Shown here piece after piece: positions 54,835-64,000 of a stretch of 64,000 nt of DNA. Both the position numbers and the translations under genes were made by a program. How positions within the stretch are numbered: position 1 is the first letter of the stretch; each line of letters opens with the position of its first letter. Below the pieces are notes generated by a model, which had not been told where the DNA came from, ran no database searches, and saw nothing but the letters and a program-made list of their open reading frames with translations. The stretch is from contig CM034534.1 of assembly GCA_020002185.1 (NCBI GenBank), positions 38,175,882 through 38,239,881 of the forward strand, written 5' to 3'. The DNA comes from Paraescarpia echinospica (taxonomy: Eukaryota > Annelida > Polychaeta > Sabellida > Siboglinidae).

Positions 54835-55514
54835 AAGGAAGCAACTTATTTTGTATTGGTCGGTTCTGGTAGATCCTCAATACCTTTCACGTTGGAGTGT
54901 AGTGGTAGGACACCCTTGGAGAACACATGGTATCCCAGGAAGTCGATTTCTGTCTTGGCAAACTAACACTTCTCACGATTAAGTGTGCTGTGATATTCAG
55001 CCAGCCTGTTAAGCACTAGCTGCAGTTGTGTGTCATGCTGTTCATGTGTGTGTCCATGGATGACAGTGTCGTCCAGGAGGTTGATGCAACCATCTATCCC
55101 CTTCAGTGCAGAAGACACAATCTTCTGGAAGGCACTAGGTGCTGAACTAAGTCCATACGGCATCCTACAGTACTGAAAAACTCCCTCATGTGTGATGAAT
55201 GCTGCCAAGGACTTTCTATCTTCAGCCATGGGGATCTGCAGATAGCTTCGTCTCATGTCCAGCTTGGTGAAGACTGTTGAGTGGTGAAAATCGGCAAACA
55301 GTTCCTCCATTGTTGGAAGTGGATACTTGTTCGGAATGATGGTCTTGTTTACAGCTTTCAGGTAAACACACAGTCTTATTTCGCATGCCATCTTTTTGTA
55401 GACGTTTAAGTTCATGCGACACTTCGTCACGCACTGAGAGTGGAAGACGACGTAAACCTTGTGACACAGGTTTAACTTCTGGGTTGACTCGGGGGCGGTG
55501 TACAGACTTTGCAA
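54835..55514 (-). pseudogene. Gypsy reverse transcriptase (partial)
   Basis: Minus strand: VYLKAVNKTIIPNKYPLP, FADFHHSTVFTKLDMRRSYL, GVFQYCRMPYGLSSAPSAFQ, then LLDDTVIHG (catalytic box; first residue Leu where Tyr is common), LNREKC..KTEIDFLGYHV. It is broken by a frameshift at about 55400-55514 and fades at about 54770 with FVPHYSETAEPLRRLL. The palm Asp residues are present. Confidence 0.8.
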
Positions 55515-56337
55515 TATTCACAAACCCGTAGAAAACTGTGGGAAAGACAGCAACACTGTGAACTGACTGAATGGCAGTGCCATTCCTTGTGAATCCGAGA
55601 CGGTTAAACAAATATATTCCCATTAGGCTAGATCCGGTCTGTGTGACATAGAATGGGAAACTCCTCACATTTTCTGACTGGTATGTCACTGGTAGGTGGA
55701 CAATCCCATTCAATGGGATTTTCGTACCGTCGTAAGCCGATAATGTTTTGTCATGTTTGCACAGGGGATAAGCCTGGAAATGTTTCCTGTACACCGAGTC
55801 GCTGAGTATTGACACCTTTGCCCCTGTGTCCATTACTAGCGTCACTGGTGTGTCTGCCAGCAACAGACCACACGTCGTGAATGGTTTCGATGCGCCGCTC
55901 ACTGAATTAACTGTGAAGATCATTGTATCTGGTTCACCAGTTTTGTTCGACTGGTGAATTTGCCCGACTATACCCCGATTTGCAGACAGGCAACATTTCT
56001 GAAAATGGTTCATTTTGGAGCACAACCGACATTTCTGTCCTATGGCAGGGCATCTAGGAATTACTGTGGCATGAGAGTTATAACCACAGTTGCCACATGC
56101 TTGACGCACATGCGCGTGGTTGCTTCTACCTCTGTTTTGTTTCTTTCCGATTGTTTGTACCTTAGAAGGTTGTCTTGGTGTCTCCAACTTGAACTTGTCA
56201 GTTGTAGGTTCATCCTGTCTCTGAATGCGTGTGCTTTCGGTTACACCAACTTCGATATTAGACGCCAGTGTCAGGGCTTTGGCTAATGTGAGAGTGTCCG
56301 GTTCCATTAGCAGTCGTTCCCTAACTCGCGGATTGCT
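55380..56337 (-). pseudogene. Gypsy gag C-terminus and protease
   Basis: Minus strand: zinc knuckles ACGNCGYNSHAT and KCRLCSKMNHFQKCC (about 56100-55990), then the protease site VTLVMDTGAKVSILSDS (about 55850-55800) and VNPEVKPVSQGLRRLP (RT linker). The frame remains open from 56307 to 55222, but its last ~120 residues run past a frameshift from about 55410. Confidence 0.8.
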
Positions 56338-56394
56338 GGTTTTCTATATCAACTGATCACGAATCAGTTCTTCTGTGAGATCCCCAAAACTACC

Positions 56395-56780
56395 GTTCAT
56401 TACCAGTTCACGCAGCGCCGTTATGTACGCTCGCACGTTTTCGTCCGGACGTTGTGAGCGTTGGCGAAACATATCGCTCCATCATGACACTCCTCTTCGG
56501 GCCGAAATGATCCCGTAACGCTGTTACGGAATTGTCGTACGTGTCCGTGTTTGCCAATGAAGCAAACACTCGCTGCCCCTTTGTTCCTAGGCAGTGGATT
56601 AGTATAGCTCGACCACGGGCCTCGGCTACATTCGCGCCGTCAAGGCCGCTGGCCACAAGATATGTCTGGAAATTCACGTACCATCCATTCCATGGCACCG
56701 TGGGCTCGCCTGGCGAAGCAAGAAACGCTTGTGGGGGGAGGGGGCGGTAAACTTGCTTATCCCATCCTCGTCGCCAAATT
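56395..56780 (-). pseudogene. Gypsy gag, capsid N-terminal part
   Basis: Minus strand, starting near the primer site: QAFLASPGEPTVPWNGWYVN, LIHCLGTKGQRVFASLA, ALRDHFGPKRSVMMERY, then a frameshift and VRAYITALRELVMNG, FGDLTEELIRDQLI. Capsid-like region of K02A2.6-type gypsy elements. Confidence 0.75.
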
Positions 56781-56784
56781 ATGT

Positions 56785-57200
56785 TATGTCGACAACACGG
56801 AAATATCACAAACAACATAGACTATCGTAACGTTGAACTGACTGTAATACAGCATCATGGCGGAGCCACGTTTCACTCCAGAAGGACGCTGACGTCAGGT
56901 GATCAAGTACTTTTGAAGTACAGGCACACTGTTAAAGTAACAGAACACAACAATCGCGACTGTAGAGAATGGATTTTAAAAGTGGGAGATTCTAGTGAAA
57001 TCTTACAGTTCCCGGCGGCTGACATATTGAGACACGACCCTGATGCTTCTTCGTGACCAGTGACACACATTACATATTGGTTTCGTGCCAGACGGAAATG
57101 TTTTAGTTAATATTGCATTATTTCAGTAAAGCTGTGACACCCCCACGCATTTTCAAATAGTTTAACCTCTTAATAATAATTTCCTGCTGTAAACGCTGTA
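56785..57200. other. Possible LTR remnant / unrecognised
   Basis: The sequence just beyond the primer site (on the minus strand, before it) should be the 5' LTR of the gypsy element, but no second copy exists here to delimit it. A + strand frame of ~90 codons (56781-57056) is open but unrecognised. Confidence 0.3.
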
Positions 57201-57206
57201 CTAAGA

Positions 57207-57355
57207 AAGCCCCATAGGGGACATGACATGTATTTTAACACGTACGTACGTGATAATTATAAATTACGTACGTGATAGTTAATATGTACGTACGTGATAG
57301 TTAATATGTACGTACGTGATAGTTAATATGTACGTACGTACGTACGTAATAGTTA
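57207..57355 (+). repeat. ACGTACGT-rich repeat, copy 2
   Basis: Begins AAGCCCCATAGGGGACATG, then units of the ~22-bp type CGTGATAGTTAATATGTA with CGTACGTA cores; it includes one run of four-fold ACGT. Inverted relative to 16698-16840. Confidence 0.75.
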
Positions 57356-57784
57356 CATTATTGAGTATTGTGGTTTTGTGCGTTTTTCTATGCCTACGGT
57401 ATGTTACGTTGGTAATTTTGAACGGGTTTCTAAAGGCAGTAAAGCATAATTTACAGTATTGAGACTAGTTAACTTATAAAATATTGAGGAATGTATGAAA
57501 CTGATATCAAGCATTTGCCCAGTAGAGGCATGGAAAACGATGAATGATCTTCCAGGCGGTTAATCCAGCAGGTTTGATAGCGAACAGCTTGCCCACTACA
57601 GGGAATACGTGAGGGTGTAACAGTCCAGTAGTAAGTTCCGGCCTGATAGTATGTTGCGGTTCCTTTTTGCATACTGTGCAAGAGCAGTACAAAATGCAAC
57701 CCGCAATGAAAAATGTGACCCGAAGAGACTGATCAACTTTGACCCCGTGCCAGAAGTATGCGGGTTGAAGAAGAACTAAGGACT

Positions 57785-57890
57785 GCCGGGCTGACCTGGG
57801 GCACAACAGCAAGGAAAGTCCAAGACAGAGGGATCTGGCGAGATCTTGTGCGAGGCTTATGTGCCACACGGCACGAAGAGAATAAGTACG
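57785..57890 (+). mobile_element. C-terminal scrap of a LINE protein
   Basis: The + strand reads GLTWGTTARKVQDRG, then IWRDLVRGLCATRHEENK, which matches the end of ORF2 in several non-LTR elements (T-W-x-x-x, QDR..W..LV..LC.TRHEE). It is followed by GTAAGTAAGTAC, a simple tail. About 100 bp remain. Confidence 0.55.
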
Positions 57891-57894
57891 TAAG

Positions 57895-58440
57895 TAAGTA
57901 CAAAATAAGCGGGACTGGGTTACATAATTAATCATTTTGATTGTTACTCCACATAATTAATCATTTGACCGTTACTCCAGTGACCTAAATGCCCTTCCGG
58001 TGCTGAACACGACCGTACAGTTTGGAACACGATTAGTGTGTTTAAACACATGATGAATACAGAAGATACACATAATGCATTTAAAGCATAAAGATCCCAC
58101 CCGGACGAATTTTGAAAAAAAATCAACACTATAAACCACCCGAATGGATCCGCCAGATCACATATACAATTTCAGCCCCCTAGGACCATACATGCAAAAG
58201 TGCCAGCACCAATGGAAATAAGGTTAAGCCAGTATGTACTACGTATAATAGTTGTTTGGTTATGGCACGTGAAGGTGTTGTAATATAAACAAAGAAACAT
58301 AAAAGTTGTAGGAAAATTAAGAAAAATCTTACAGATAAAGTTGTAGGCTCATGCCTTGGGCTTGGCAAACCTGACAAATAAGGGATTTATAATACTATAA
58401 TATTGGCATTATTATCCTATAACAATTATCATATAGCCTA
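57895..58440. other. No gene seen
   Basis: Short frames without recognised domains. Confidence 0.35.
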
Positions 58441-58443
58441 GGC

Positions 58444-58490
58444 CAGTGGTTCTCAAACTGGGGTCATAACCCCCTGGGCCTGGGGGTCGT
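58444..58490 (+). mobile_element. hAT-type terminal sequence (one end only)
   Basis: CAGTGGTTCTCAAACTGGGG followed by an inverted GACCCC/GGGGGTC stretch is the classical hAT terminal consensus. GCCTAGGC precedes it (possible part of an 8-bp duplication). No matching right end was found downstream. Confidence 0.5.
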
Positions 58491-58499
58491 TTGGCAATT

Positions 58500-59985
58500 T
58501 CAGGGATCTCTTCTGATGGTACTGTCATTGTATAATTGGGGATCAGCTTATTGTACTTTTTGCCTAAGGCATGATCAACCATGTTTTGGAGGAGAAAAGT
58601 GTTGAAAAACTGACATTTCTATTGCAAAGGATACTATCTTGAAGCTGAAAGGTGGGAGTATGGAAAGAGGATATCCCCTGGAAACAAATGCCCCCAATTT
58701 GCACCGTTTTAAGAACCTGTGAACTCTGTTCATGATATATTTCTATTCTACACACAAGTCGATTAGCTGACATTGTGACACGTACAAAGGCCGTTAGAGA
58801 GGAAATCTAGCTTTTACGGGTATCACAAACAAAATGAAACTTCTCTCAACTTGGCCAAAACATGGTTGAGAATTACAACTGACCTACCTCATTGATATGT
58901 TCGGCTGCTCAAATTTAGGAACTTTTAACTCCAATGGAAAGTTTTGATTATATATTTCTTTTTGATAAATTCAAAACCATAATTCATAAAATTGGAGGCG
59001 CAAGATTTATTTGGGTATCTTTGTCATGCTGGAAACAATATTAGAACTCAGAGGTTGTAAGATAATTCTGTGAAACACTGAGTTAAACATATAGGCTAGT
59101 ACTAAGTGGCCCATTCAATGCCCCACTGACACCTACACCTGATGACAATGATACTGCTCAGACAGAGCTTCTGGGACTCCAGCAACATTCAGGTGCTGTG
59201 GTGAATTTCTATCCTGAAACTGTAACAATAATGACACAAACACTTTTGAGAACTACTGGTCTAGGTGTACAGTTTAGCTACAGTATAGGGTGTACAGAGT
59301 CAGGAATGGGTTTACATAATGGCTTCAACAACTACATGATTTATTCAACATATACATTTATTAGTACGCATAATGTATAAAGAAAAAAACATAATCGTAA
59401 ATGAGAATGAAATAATACAGAAAACATACACTTGTAAACTGTTGTACAATAGTTATGATAATTTGAGACCAAGCAAAAAGAAACACTCTTGATTGTATTT
59501 TTTTTTAAATAGACATGCCCTTATGATTTAATAGTAAGTGTTTGGATGACCACCACGTCTTAGATAATCTAAATTATCATGATGGCTGATTTATGTATTT
59601 ACTACAGCCCTACACCTTGAATTATAATGACATCTAAAGCATGACTTGAAATAATCAAGCAGTACATTACACGACAAGTTTGGGATCACGATTTCGTGAC
59701 AAAAAACTGTTTCTGTTTTCACTGGCATATATAATAAAAAAGGCTGTGGTACCCAAAAATGTGTCATTTGTATATGGCATCATGTAAGTGAAGTTATAGA
59801 AAATAATATGTGATGATGATTCATTCTGTTTTGTACATTATATTTTTTATGCTCTACTGTATAAATATATATTATAATAATGTGTGTTATTATAATGTTT
59901 CATATGTTGTTATATGGTTTAATCTGTCAACAAAACTAGGCTTGCATTAATTCATCTATATAAGTAAATCCTCCTTCCACGGCTG
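58500..59985. other. No gene seen
   Basis: No supported gene or tandem repeat. It may be the interior of a hAT element or plain intergenic DNA. Confidence 0.35.
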
Positions 59986-59989
59986 ACTG

Positions 59990-60330
59990 GTATCTATTGC
60001 AATAGACGTATGACAGTACATTATCCCTGTTTGTTGGTGACAACACATTGCAGTGGACGTATGACAGTAAATTATCACTGTCAGGTGGTGACAAAACATT
60101 GTAGTAGGTGAATGACAATAAATTACCATTGTCAATTGGTGACAATACACTATCACTGTCAGTTGGTGACAACACATTGTAGTAGGTGAATGACAATAAA
60201 TTACCATTGTCAATTGGTGACAACACATTGCAATGACGTATAATAGTACATTATCCCTGTTTGTTGGTGACAACACATTGCGGTAGACGTATGTCAGTAC
60301 ATTATCACTGTCAATGACCATTAACACAAA
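59990..60330 (+). repeat. 51-bp minisatellite
   Basis: GGTGACAACACATTG-type words at 60036, 60087, 60138, 60165, 60216 and 60266: 50-51-bp spacing with one 27-bp short unit. The minus strand is open through the array and would give 17-residue repeats (NVLSPTDSDNVLSYVY-like), because 51 is a multiple of three. Confidence 0.8.
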
Positions 60331-60380
60331 AATCAACAATGGTGTCCTTTTTTGGTACAGCAAATTATTTTTTATTGCAG

Positions 60381-60533
60381 TGGAAAGAAGATAGCCAGAT
60401 GATGGAAGCGCAACTGGTTGCAGCAATGGAGGTGATCCCATCTGCAGGAGGACCATGGGTAGCTGCTTCAACAAGTCTTCCATCAGATTTACATCCAATT
60501 CATGGAGCTCCTTTTCCCGACTTTAAGACTTGA
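60381..60533 (+). other. Possible upstream exon, unrecognised
   Basis: Preceded by an acceptor-like TTTTATTGCAG. The frame reads WKEDSQMMEAQLVAAMEVIP and ends with TGA at 60531. A separate frame at 60570-60683 reads LDFSVGSSNTCEPGR..SNRDDESSVECEREEVD (acidic). Either could belong to the downstream HIRAN-like exon, but I cannot fix the splice sites. Confidence 0.25.
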
Positions 60534-60727
60534 TGCAACTGTTTCTAGATATGCACAACCATATTGCTTGACTTTTCTGTTGGGTCGTCGAATACATGTG
60601 AACCAGGTCGTAGCAACTTGTCCCATGATCATTCGAACAGAGATGATGAGTCCAGTGTTGAGTGTGAGCGTGAGGAGGTTGATGTATAGTCATTCGTTGT
60701 GCTGGAAGTTTTTTTTATCACTTTCAG

Positions 60728-61111
60728 CTGCTGCTCCAGAAAGTCTGTATGTTTGGCGAAAAAATGGGAGACCTTACGGTCTTTCTGGAACCAGAGCCAG
60801 ACAATATAAAGGACAAGAATGCTATTTTTATCAGAGTACATATGCCTGGTGTCTCTCAGTCTATTGGCTATATACCAGACAGGATTTGCCTAGAGTGCAT
60901 AAAGGGTATTTTAACAAAACACTTTGCTCCACAAAAAATTGACAAAATTATTGGTCAATACCGACCTCAGCAGGGAAAGTCTTTGCTGACAGCTTATATC
61001 TGCATTTTTGAAAACTTGGAAATGGCCACCGAAATGTCCCTCTTTTTCTTACAATCAAAAACCGAAATGCTCATTCATTATGGCCAACGTGTAATATTTC
61101 TACACAAGTAA
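60728..61111 (+). CDS. Possible terminal exon with a HIRAN-like domain
   Basis: An acceptor TATCACTTTCAG (AG 60726-60727) opens a frame to TAA at 61109-61111, 127 codons. It reads GDLTVFLEPEPDNIKDKNAI ... SQSIGYIPDRIC, the pattern of a HIRAN module (L-x-EP-x-N-x-x-D-x-NAI, then IGYIP). HIRAN domains bind DNA ends in repair helicases such as HLTF, but in many invertebrate proteins the domain stands alone with unknown role. The remaining ~60 residues are unrecognised. The upstream exon(s) are unclear, so this could also be a fragment of a decayed copy. No mobile-element signature was seen. Confidence 0.4.
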   Translation: MLLQKVCMFGEKMGDLTVFLEPEPDNIKDKNAIFIRVHMPGVSQSIGYIPDRICLECIKGILTKHFAPQKIDKIIGQYRPQQGKSLLTAYICIFENLEMATEMSLFFLQSKTEMLIHYGQRVIFLHK

Positions 61112-61114
61112 TTT

Positions 61115-61858
61115 TATTTAACAGATGCATTTTGGTAACATTTACGGTAACAAATTTAGAAATTCACAAACTATTATTAATAAAAATAGTACAGAGTCAA
61201 TTGACAAAAGGCACCACACACTTAAATATGTTATATATAGAGGCTTGTTTATATTTAAAAAAAATAAGAAACATTATCAGTGTTAAGGGTTTGTCGTATT
61301 ACTTTCTGAAATGTGGTAATGATGTCTGTTAACTTATTTATTTACTATATCAGTGATTTTGCAATCTGTGTTCAAACTAGTTTGGAAGAAAATCGCTTGA
61401 TGGTTATATTAGAGAATAGCATTCTTGTCCCATACAAATAGTTTTTATACAATTTTATATGGTTTTTAAGTTTAACATGTTTTCCGAATGTTTGGCATGT
61501 TAACATTATAAAGAAAAACATTAATTTTGAAACGCTATACAATTGACGTATTCCTCTTTACCTTTACACTCCTGTTTTCCATGCTCATACACTCTAATAA
61601 AACACCTGGTATCTTTTAAATTGTTGTTGAATGTTAATATATAACTGTAAGATAGCTTCGCTTATGTTGTTTGTGATTTAAGTTTAACATGACAATGTCT
61701 TAATGTGTAAACTTGGGGTTTGTGCTCAAATTTTATTAAAACTACAATATTATCACACTGCTGTGCAAATGGAACATTGTTAAGCTACCAAAATGTGAAA
61801 TACCCCCAGGTTAGTTGTTCCTGTCCAATATGTAATACAGTAATACACAGAAACATAG
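61115..61858. other. 3' flanks of two convergent candidate genes
   Basis: No coding sequence. On the minus strand an AATAAA (reverse complement at about 61730-61735) lies 125 bp past the stop of the 62168-61859 exon and could be its poly(A) signal. Confidence 0.35.
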
Positions 61859-62168
61859 TCAATAGTACTGTATCATGTTACATCTATGTTTATTGAACCT
61901 GCCACAACGACCTATTTTTGTGGCACTCGATTTCCTGTAGATGTGGCTGCTGTAACCAGTTGGCATGTACACTCGATTTGCCAAGAAGATTGAGCCAACT
62001 TCCCGTCTGTTGCGCACCGGTCGGTGTAGTCGCAGAGGATGATTCTCGGGTGTTACATTCACAGGGACATTTACTTCAGCATTGAAGTCTACCTCTTCCT
62101 CTCGGTACCGCTCATTTGCAGTCTTAGAGTAAAACTGCAGCTGTGGGTCTATTTTCTTACAAAACTCA
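61859..62168 (-). CDS. Terminal exon of an unrecognised gene
   Basis: On the minus strand an acceptor CATATTTTCAG (AG = 62170-62169) opens a frame that reads KKIDPQLQFYSKTANERYRE, VNVTPENHPLRLHRPVRNRR, EVGSIFLANRVYMPTGYSSH and IYRKSSATKIGRCGRFNKHR, and ends with TGA (61861-61859), ~102 codons. It is basic, Tyr/Arg-rich and has Pro-turns, like small sperm or ciliary microtubule inner proteins, but I cannot assign a family. A possible upstream exon is at 63221-63042. No stop or frameshift in the frame. Confidence 0.45.
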
Positions 62169-62199
62169 CTGAAAATATGAAAGTATAACAAACATATTA

Positions 62200-62800
62200 A
62201 GTATAGTTAAAGATGACTACAAAACATCTTTAAGAAAGAATGTCATTTAACAAAACTCATCTCCCCTCTACTCGTTAGTCCGTAGCTTACATTGAATTAT
62301 CCTCAAGAAACCTGTGGGAATTTTTGTCATTTCTTATGGTAAAATATGTATGTATTGTTGTACATCAGTGTTTTGAAATCAACCCCAACTTGTTATGTAT
62401 AAACGAATTGATGCTAGTCAAGTTTACATGTTAGCGTTTAACATAATTTACCATTTTAGGTACATTCATAGTGTCATATTATAAAATACAATCTAAAGCA
62501 AGGTTGTCTGTTCCATTACTCAGAAACAATGTGTTTTATTACCATGAATTTCTGTATATTTTGTTTATATTGTGCAATTACATTTCAAAGCTCATACAGG
62601 GAATGAGCAATGTCACATGGGCAAAAAAGTTCTCTAATAAAAAAATGAACTTGATATGAATATAAAATTATTATATTATACCAGTACATCCTAATGTTAT
62701 GTACTTTTTTCTACTTAAAATAAACAATTACTATCCAAAAATACTTTAATATTAAATGGCAAATTTGTGCATATCAAAGTTCTTATTAAACAGCTTTGTC
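62200..62800. other. No gene seen
   Basis: Probable intron or intergenic DNA between the minus-strand exon and the MITE. AT-rich. Confidence 0.35.
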
Positions 62801-62806
62801 GTAATA

Positions 62807-62995
62807 CAGTCGAACCTCGCTTTACGGTCACCTCGGTAATACAGCCACCTCGCAAGTAAAGTCAACATAGGATAGTCCAAAATTATTTTTATAACAGTAA
62901 AGTATAGGAAATTAGTCTCGCTAACATGGTCACCTCGTCACTCAGGTTACCTTTTGCCCAGTCCCAAGGATGACCTTTATAGCAAGGTTCCGATG
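62807..62995. mobile_element. 189-bp MITE of Tc1/mariner-pogo type
   Basis: The left end CAGTCGAACCTCGCTTTA and the right end (inverted) CATCGGAACCTTGCTATAAA form imperfect TIRs, with TA at both flanks (62805-62806 and 62996-62997). ACCTCG/GTCACCTCG words repeat inside. The CAGTCGAACCTCGC end is common in pogo-type MITEs of invertebrates. Confidence 0.65.
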
Positions 62996-63041
62996 TAGTT
63001 GCAGTTACCTGATTATGTCAATAAGGCTGTAGTCACGGTTG

Positions 63042-63221
63042 TCATGGTCGATCCATGGCATCCAATCCTTCACCAAATAATCGAGCATACCGAGGTGTAT
63101 CGACATCGTTGTTCCTCTGAGAGTCCATGCCCGTCGGGTGCTTCATGCCAATCAGCTATATGTCGTACACATTCGGCCTCAGTGTTGTAGTTGTTTTCTT
63201 CCACGAAGGATGCAACTCCAT
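63042..63221 (-). pseudogene. Possible decayed upstream exon, unrecognised
   Basis: Minus strand from ATG 63221: MELHPSWKKTTTTLRPNVYD, a TAG (63158-63156), then MDSQRNNDVDTPRYARLF and GEGLDAMDRP before TGA. The residue style resembles the exon at 62168-61859 and they share a strand, so they could be one gene. The in-frame TAG argues for decay, a sequencing error or chance. Confidence 0.22.
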
Positions 63222-63329
63222 GGGACAGGAGTCGTTCTGCATCCACAACTGTATATTATAAGTTTAACATGCTGTTTATTTGAAATCAATTTCCAATGTA
63301 AAGCGGTAATAAATAGTTAATTAGATTAC

Positions 63330-64000
63330 TTTTGCCAATCATATGCCCTGTGCTTAATGCATATATATCATAAATATATGCAACATTATATATGCAATAC
63401 CGTATTTAATATGATTAACTTTATTAAAACTAATAAATGAAAAAGAATTAAAATAATATAACATACATGCGAATTAATTTACATTACTGTCACATTTTGG
63501 TGTAGAAGTATCCATTCCGTAGAACTACCCTAAGGCTACAGACTACATTTGATGACACTGACAGCTACGCAACTTCGATTCCTTCCGTGTAGGCCTTCTG
63601 TTGACCCTTTGTAATGCAGTGTAAACAGTATACTGTAGTCTGTAAGCCTTGCCATACGTTCATGTTCACTGTTATGAATGAAAATTACAAATTCACTCAG
63701 TAATTTCATTATGCATAGTACGACATGTACAGTATAGTGTCAACCACGTGAAAACAGCGTCTATTACTTGCAACAATAATCCTATAGCAAATATTTTCCA
63801 AATACGAAACACCGCGCTAGTTAACGTGAGCGATAAAGGGGAATGCATTTGCCAAATTGATAACTAAAAGTTCTGGTTCTTTTTCAAACTTAGATTCTAC
63901 AGTTTATAAAGAATATGAGGGCGCTTAAATGGCGTTTGTATATGTAACAATAGATGAGTATTTTGCAATTTGATTTTTTTCGAAAATGTCCGTGCTCTCG
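63330..64000. other. No gene seen
   Basis: AT-rich with short TA runs (63360-63420). Nothing supported. Confidence 0.35.

Larger units (their letters stand above)
54763..56800 (-). mobile_element. Gypsy LTR retrotransposon, 3'-truncated, decayed
   Basis: Minus strand from a post-LTR primer-site motif (TGGCGACGAGGATGG at about 56773-56759), through gag, zinc knuckles, protease and the first half of RT, broken off at 54763. RNase H, integrase and both LTR outlines are missing or unrecognised. The family differs from the 45947-51380 element. Confidence 0.8.

Noticed and set aside
56781..57056. A 91-codon + strand gene
   Set aside because: Located where the 5' LTR of the minus-strand gypsy element is expected, with no known domain.
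57469..57935. A 142-codon minus-strand frame
   Set aside because: It shows no domain and overlaps the + strand LINE C-terminal scrap; probably chance.
59936..60226. A 96-codon minus-strand frame of 17-residue repeats
   Set aside because: It is a by-product of the 51-bp minisatellite period. No independent evidence of a gene.
1..64000. A coordinated, undescribed multi-gene system
   Set aside because: Apart from HYKK and two weak host exons, the coding sequences belong to independent mobile elements of different ages and strands. Nothing indicates joint function.

Overview
This is a eukaryotic, metazoan, AT-rich window. It has split genes with GT..AG introns and a dense, layered population of transposable elements. 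Nothing looks bacterial, and I see no operons, CRISPR arrays, rRNA or intact tRNA genes. The mix suggests a marine invertebrate, perhaps a lophotrochozoan: L2/CR1/RTE-type LINEs, gypsy-like LTR elements, pogo-, Merlin- and integrase-type DNA transposons, tRNA-derived SINEs, and a HYKK orthologue with a typical animal exon layout. I cannot name the species.

The one host gene I can reconstruct fully is a hydroxylysine kinase (HYKK/AGPHD1) gene on the + strand: 26113-26386, 26803-26946, 31655-31797, 34929-35103 and 36061-36518. All splice phases agree and it encodes 397 residues. Introns 2 and 3 each contain a LINE in antisense orientation. The 3' end of intron 1 is a 45-bp minisatellite whose units copy the exon 2 splice acceptor. 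Weaker candidates for host exons lie at the right end: a HIRAN-like exon at 60728-61111 (+) and an unrecognised terminal exon at 62168-61859 (-).

Layout. 1-4 kb: a decayed pogo/Tigger-like transposon with a PHD-type finger, 22-bp terminal inverted repeats (TIRs) and TA target duplications. 4-10 kb: LINE fragments (L2 3' end, CR1/jockey-like RT). 10-14.3 kb: a putative hAT-like non-autonomous element and a decayed gene copy of an uncharacterised family. 15-16.4 kb (-): a decayed integrase-core transposase. 17.1-22 kb: a 4.8-kb element with ~280-bp TIRs carrying 41-bp tandem repeats, flanked by 11-bp direct repeats. 22.3-25.6 kb: a MITE and an L2-type LINE. 26-36.5 kb: HYKK. 37-45.6 kb: SINEs, repeat families, nested LINE pieces, a gypsy gag fragment, a Merlin transposase and two histone-stem-loop-like hairpins. 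45.7-54.3 kb: an L2 LINE split by a young gypsy-like LTR retrotransposon (LTR copies differ at 2 of 164 positions; one nonsense codon in pol). 54.8-56.8 kb (-): a second, truncated gypsy element. 57-64 kb: small repeats, MITEs and the weak host exons.

Nearly all coding-looking sequence outside HYKK belongs to selfish elements, and most copies are broken by frameshifts or stops. I found no convincing undescribed multi-gene system. The most distinctive structures are the 17.1-22 kb foldback-like element, the minisatellite that carries splice-acceptor copies, and the paired histone-type hairpins.
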